64,000 nt of DNA, taken from the NCBI GenBank assembly GCA_015039365.1, contig WION01000023.1, positions 124,001 through 188,000 on the forward strand, written 5' to 3'. The stretch's first letter is position 1. The number at the start of each line of letters is the position of its first letter. The position numbers and the translations under genes were made by a program. Source of the DNA: Amanita rubescens (lineage: Eukaryota; Basidiomycota; Agaricomycetes; Agaricales; Amanitaceae). The notes beneath the pieces were generated by a model. That model made no database searches and was not told the DNA's origin. It was given only the letters and a program-made list of their open reading frames with translations. Shown here one piece after another: positions 60,153 to 64,000 of this stretch.

Positions 60153-60245
60153 CCAATACGATGGTTAAACGTTAAAGCGTTGGCAATGGCAAACACAGGC
60201 ATTATTGACGTGGGAAAACACAACTTTTCTCTTCAACCATAAACG

Positions 60246-61348
60246 ATGCCAGACGGCCCGAACGCCACACCGCGCATGTCTCCAAAGTATTGGGCTGACA
60301 TACATAAAAAAGTCGTTGCAGGTATTGTAAGTACCGTTTTTTAGACCAGGAAAAAAAAAAAACCAAAAGTTTCGCATGTTTCTCAACCTACCTAACACAG
60401 GACGTCCGCAAGACCGGGCCCGCACAGCTTGCCGACATGCTGGGTACCTACGTCTGGGTGTTCAGCGGTGACCCCCAGTTGCGCGGGGATCTCGAGAAGA
60501 TGCGTCGCGGTGATTTCAAGGACGACGCGGGTTACATCGCGAATTACAGCATCAAGCTCGGCGCTGCAAACCACCGTCCCGATCAGCCAGTCGCGCCCGA
60601 GGACATTACGGGGCAGATTACCTTTTATACGCTCAAGGTCGCGTTTGACGGCGTGCGGCGTGTGCGGGAGGGGTGGTCTGATCACGCGGCTGTCATGGAG
60701 AGCTTTTGGGAGGTGCTGCTGGAGGACGACGGCCAAGACTACTTTGACATGTGGTGGGATTTACAGGACAATGCAGTGGCAGCTGCGGTGGTGCTGGATG
60801 ATAATGGGTTTCCCTTTTTGGTCTATGATTGGCAACATCCGGTGGGGTGCCAAGGTTCTTGGGCCGGCTACTATCTGGGGAAGCGATTGGTGGAGGGGAA
60901 GGACTGGCGGATGACGGATGAAGAGCGGGCCCGGTTGGGGATTGGGGCCACGTTTAGGAGTGTGGAGCAGTTGGTAAAAGAGGGGAGTCCGGGTGTGTAT
61001 TGGGAGGATTCTGAGCGTTCTGAGGAGGAAGATGACTTTTGTGGTCGGGGTGCAGGTGGGAGCAGTGGGGAAAAGGGTGTTGGAGAGAAGAGGAAAGCAA
61101 GCACAGATGAAACAGGTGCTAAGAAGAGTAAAGCAAGCATTGATGGAACAGGCGCCAAGAAGATGAAAACGGGCACTGATGAAGCAGGCGCTAAAGCGAG
61201 CATTAATGAAACGGGCGCCAAGACGATGAAAACGAGCACTGATGAAGCAAGTGCTAAAGCGAGCACTGATGAAGCAAGTGCTAAAGCGAGCACTGATGAA
61301 ACAGGTGCTAAGAAGCGTCGCAAGCGTCGTCGACGGCGTGCCACTTAG
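60246..61348 (+). CDS. Basidiomycete protein of unknown function with lysine-rich repeat tail
   Basis: Exon 1 encodes MPDGPNATPRMSPKYWADIH and the following KKVVAGI. After an intron of about 75 nt it continues DVRKTGPAQLADMLGTYVW. The folded part (to about residue 225) has no recognised motif and ends near SPGVYWEDSE. The tail repeats an 11-14 residue unit of the KASTDETGAK type seven or eight times (STDETGAKKSK, SIDGTGAKKMK, GTDEAGAK, SINETGAKTMK and so on) and ends in KKRRKRRRRR. That tail suggests nuclear or nucleic-acid association. The gene sits between two related direct repeats (60087-60152 and 61897-61963). Confidence 0.7.
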
Positions 61349-62143
61349 ATGGTCTCCTGGTCAGTTACGGCCCTGTTACTGTTGCTGAGCGCTGAGCATT
61401 TGTATGCAGGAAAATACTTCTCCACTTTGTCGAGACTTGTCTTTCAAGACTCCGCCTACTCTCGGAAAAGAATTTCTAATTCTATGTCGATTATTTGCGC
61501 TGGCCTTCGTATTGCAGAATTTACTACAAGATATATCCAATGATAATTACTTTGGTCTTAGAGCTTGCTTGTCGCGTCGACTGCAACACGAGCGTCCGTG
61601 GTGAGGCAGGTGGCAACCGCGGCGTCCCAAAAGTGTTAACCGCCAAATGACTCGTGTCACGGCCAGCAGGGACATGGCAGCCCCCCGGGGCTCGTCATTC
61701 AACAGGTACTACCTACAGTCTTTTCAGTTTTCGTAAGGTAATGCCCGTTTCCTATGTTCACAGGTATCGTCATACTGGGATTCCAACTTATCATTGACAT
61801 TCCATATGGTACGCGCACGGGAATGAGGGATCTCATCTTAAAGAGGCCCTTGAATACGGAGCCTGTGAGCAGCTGAAAAGATGTTTATATCGTAACATAT
61901 GCTCTAATTGAACGGGCGCTCTATCAGTGAGAGATTGAACCAAACTTGATAGAACCTTGCACATCACGGTAGTTCTTCAAAACTAGGACGAGATTTACTG
62001 CAATACTAAGATCAAATTTGATTTAAAACATGTGAAGAGCAATGACGGTAATGGTTCATGACTACCGGCACGCTGGACTCGTCATAACATCATGACATTT
62101 TTGCCAGAAGAACCTCACGTGCGGCTACGCTCAACGGTGAACG
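61349..62143. other. Intergenic
   Basis: Contains the downstream direct repeat at 61897-61963. No gene supported. Confidence 0.5.
61897..61963 (+). repeat. Direct repeat downstream of the repeat-tail gene
   Basis: Second copy of the 60087-60152 repeat, same orientation, about 1.8 kb away. Confidence 0.7.
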
Positions 62144-63112
62144 TTAGGTTGATAGATTAGAAGCAATAAACGAACCTGTCAAATCGCCTCCAACAGCAGC
62201 AATAGCATCCTTCACGTAGGAAAGCAACCAGATGTTCATGGTCCACGAATCATTCACGTCGCCGTCGTAACCGACTGCAAGGGCAAGTCGCGTTCTTGGT
62301 TCTCTGCTTGAATCAAGTCTGAGAACCTTCATGATATCGACAATTGATTGGCGCCAATTCAGTTTTTCACGTCGTAACTTCACCGCATTGTCAAGCACAA
62401 TCGAGATATCAATGTTTTTTGACGGTAGTTGTACGTCGGCAGTTAATAAGTGTTGCGGATGTGATCGATAAACATCTGCAGGAGTAGAGGTCATTATAAC
62501 GCCAAGGGCGTGCTCAATGGGTCTTATCACATACCTGGTGTCAACGTGAGGCGATTTGTGGCGTCAATGCTTTGGTTTGATATTTTTTTCAGCAGAACGT
62601 TTCGCGCGACTTTGTTCGATAGTCAGCACTAACATTGGTAGATTAAAACAATGGACGGACCTGCCAAGTCGCCTCCAACAGAAGCCACGACTTCTTTTAC
62701 GTAGGAAAGTAACCAGATATTCATCGCCGTCAGTTCCGCCCGGTTTCCCTCGTAACCGACTCCGAGGGCGAGCCGGCTCCTGGTTTCCTCGGTTGGATCG
62801 AGTCCGAGAACCTTCATAAGATCGACAATTGATTGCCTCCAATCCAGGTTTTCACGTCGTAGTTTCACGGCGTTGTCCAGCACGATGGAAATGTCAACGT
62901 TTTTGGATAGTTGTGGTGCGTTGTCTGCTGGTGCGGTTGGTAGACGGGGCGGATAGGTACCTGTAGGAGCCGAGATCGTTTACGACAATAAGGACGCACT
63001 GGTAATTCTGCATACCTGGGGCCAAGATATAATTGTAAACATTATTGATTTGATTTCCGCCGACGTTGCTTCCATATGCAGCTAATTCGTCCACGTTATC
63101 AGTCAGCCGCAT
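62144..63112 (-). CDS. Protein with two tandem DUF3597-like modules
   Basis: A first exon (MRLTDNVDELAAYG..YNYILAPG) is joined across an intron to TYPPRLPTAP and a module with VDISIVLDNAVKLRREN, DWRQSIVDLMKVLGLD, ALGVGYEGN and MNIWLLSYVKEVVASVGGDLAG. After an intron of about 130 nt a second, closely similar module follows (IDISIVLDNAVKLRREK, WRQSIVDIMKVLRLD, ALAVGYDGD, MNIWLLSYVKDAIAAVGGDL). The motif set VDLMKVLGLD..LGYxGD..MNIWL resembles DUF3597, a small domain best known to me from bacterial proteins. The 3' end beyond GGDLTG is uncertain: the read-through stop at 62144 or a further exon. No signal peptide seen. Confidence 0.55.
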
Positions 63113-64000
63113 TGCTTACACAGACGTCAGTTGTGTGATGCTCACCAACAGGGGTTGATATGACTCTGCTGTGCGGTTTCGTGGAGTCGAGTCCTACCGG
63201 AATGTGTTGTTGGGAATGTTGCGAAGAGATTGGCAACGTCGAGTCTTAACACATGCGTCGCAATTCGGTTATGATCGTGATCAACTGCGACTCGACTCAC
63301 TCGGACTACCGAGGTACATAATTTGGAGGTTGGATGACGATTCGGAATGGTTGTAATCGCCATGAACTTCATTGAATGAAGCGTCAGTTATTGAGAAGTC
63401 TTGAGCTTGAGAGAATGCCATGTGGTCGGATTACACGATAGGCCCAGCGGTGGATCTAGAATGCTTAAAGCTATTATTAGCCAGTGTCCTTTTCCGTCGA
63501 TGCAACTTACCTTTCATCAATTGACCTGATTTTATGCTGAACCAGGAAGCGTTGATTGAGAGGTTCCAATAAACCTCACTAAAGCGAGAATGAATCACTT
63601 TCTGTACAAGTGGTCGCAATAACTACTTACAACGCATCGCGTCGCTTCCCGATAGAAACATTAAGTTATTGAGTTATTAGTCCAAGTGGCGCTAGTGTGG
63701 CTCGCTGTTGAATTACATTGCAGGGTGGCATAGAAATCGGTAAAGTAACCAGGGCAGAACAGAATAATGCTGCATATACGCCAACGATCAGTTATAGGTA
63801 CGGGGCGGAATAACAACTCACCGTCGAACAACTGGATCCAACAGTCCAGCTATTACATGGCTTCCCGACACCTCTTGTACATCCGTCCCTCTCCACCCGT
63901 GATGTGTCACGGTTTGTGGTCGCGCCGCAGTGGTTGCAATCGTTGAGCTTCTAGCTCTGAAACTTCTTAGAGAATGAGTGTGAAAGGGGAACCTGGCGCA
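63113..64000. other. Window end, no supported gene
   Basis: Short ORFs on both strands (63142-63372, 63171-63356, 63431-63619) are antisense to each other or featureless. Upstream exons of the DUF3597-like gene may lie here. Confidence 0.45.

Overview
The window reads as nuclear DNA of a filamentous basidiomycete, most likely an Agaricomycete. Introns are about 45-60 nt with GT-AG borders, there are several KDZ-type transposases (a group expanded in mushroom-forming fungi), and the housekeeping proteins look fungal. Everything here was read by eye from the sequence. Exon borders are given where the frame and splice signals agree; family names rest on recognised motifs, not on database searches.

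Layout. Positions 1-4740 hold repeat-rich open frames packed with short inverted repeats that continue past the stop codon into non-coding DNA. 4821-7853 is a non-autonomous hAT-like element (E1). 7854-8442 is the C-terminal stump of a KDZ transposase, followed by gene Y (8558-10669), whose 3' end is broken by a palindromic element P. P in turn is split by a 24.6 kb KDZ transposon, called T here (11328-35903), with 209-bp terminal inverted repeats and an 8-bp target duplication. T carries an apparently complete KDZ transposase near its left end, a protein with RNase H1-N-like domains, a membrane-protein ORF, and gene X near its right end. T has itself been invaded: E2 (which contains a solo LTR) lies in a transposase intron, and E3, a second P copy, an unclassified insert of about 370 bp and a pogo transposon all lie inside gene X. 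Without these insertions T would be about 13.7 kb. 37783-40842 holds more debris: a small palindromic MITE, a KDZ zinc-cluster fragment and a 1-kb repeat element.

From 40843 onward the DNA is mostly ordinary gene space: a truncated protein kinase, transaldolase (-), a glutathione transferase, a leucine-rich-repeat protein with PP1-docking-like motifs, a nuclear-type peroxiredoxin, a secreted protein, two tandem alpha/beta hydrolases lacking the nucleophilic serine, one hydrolase that keeps it, a lineage-specific protein with a charged repeat tail, and a gene with two DUF3597-like modules.

The strongest unusual signals are: (1) the hairpin array at 1-4740, with one compensatory base-pair change between its repeat units; (2) the reciprocal nesting of P and T, proved by a shared 8-bp duplication at exactly the expected offset; (3) a terminal hairpin at the same place in P and T ends whose sequence differs but whose pairing is kept; and (4) E2 sitting exactly on a splice donor, so that its target duplication preserves splicing.
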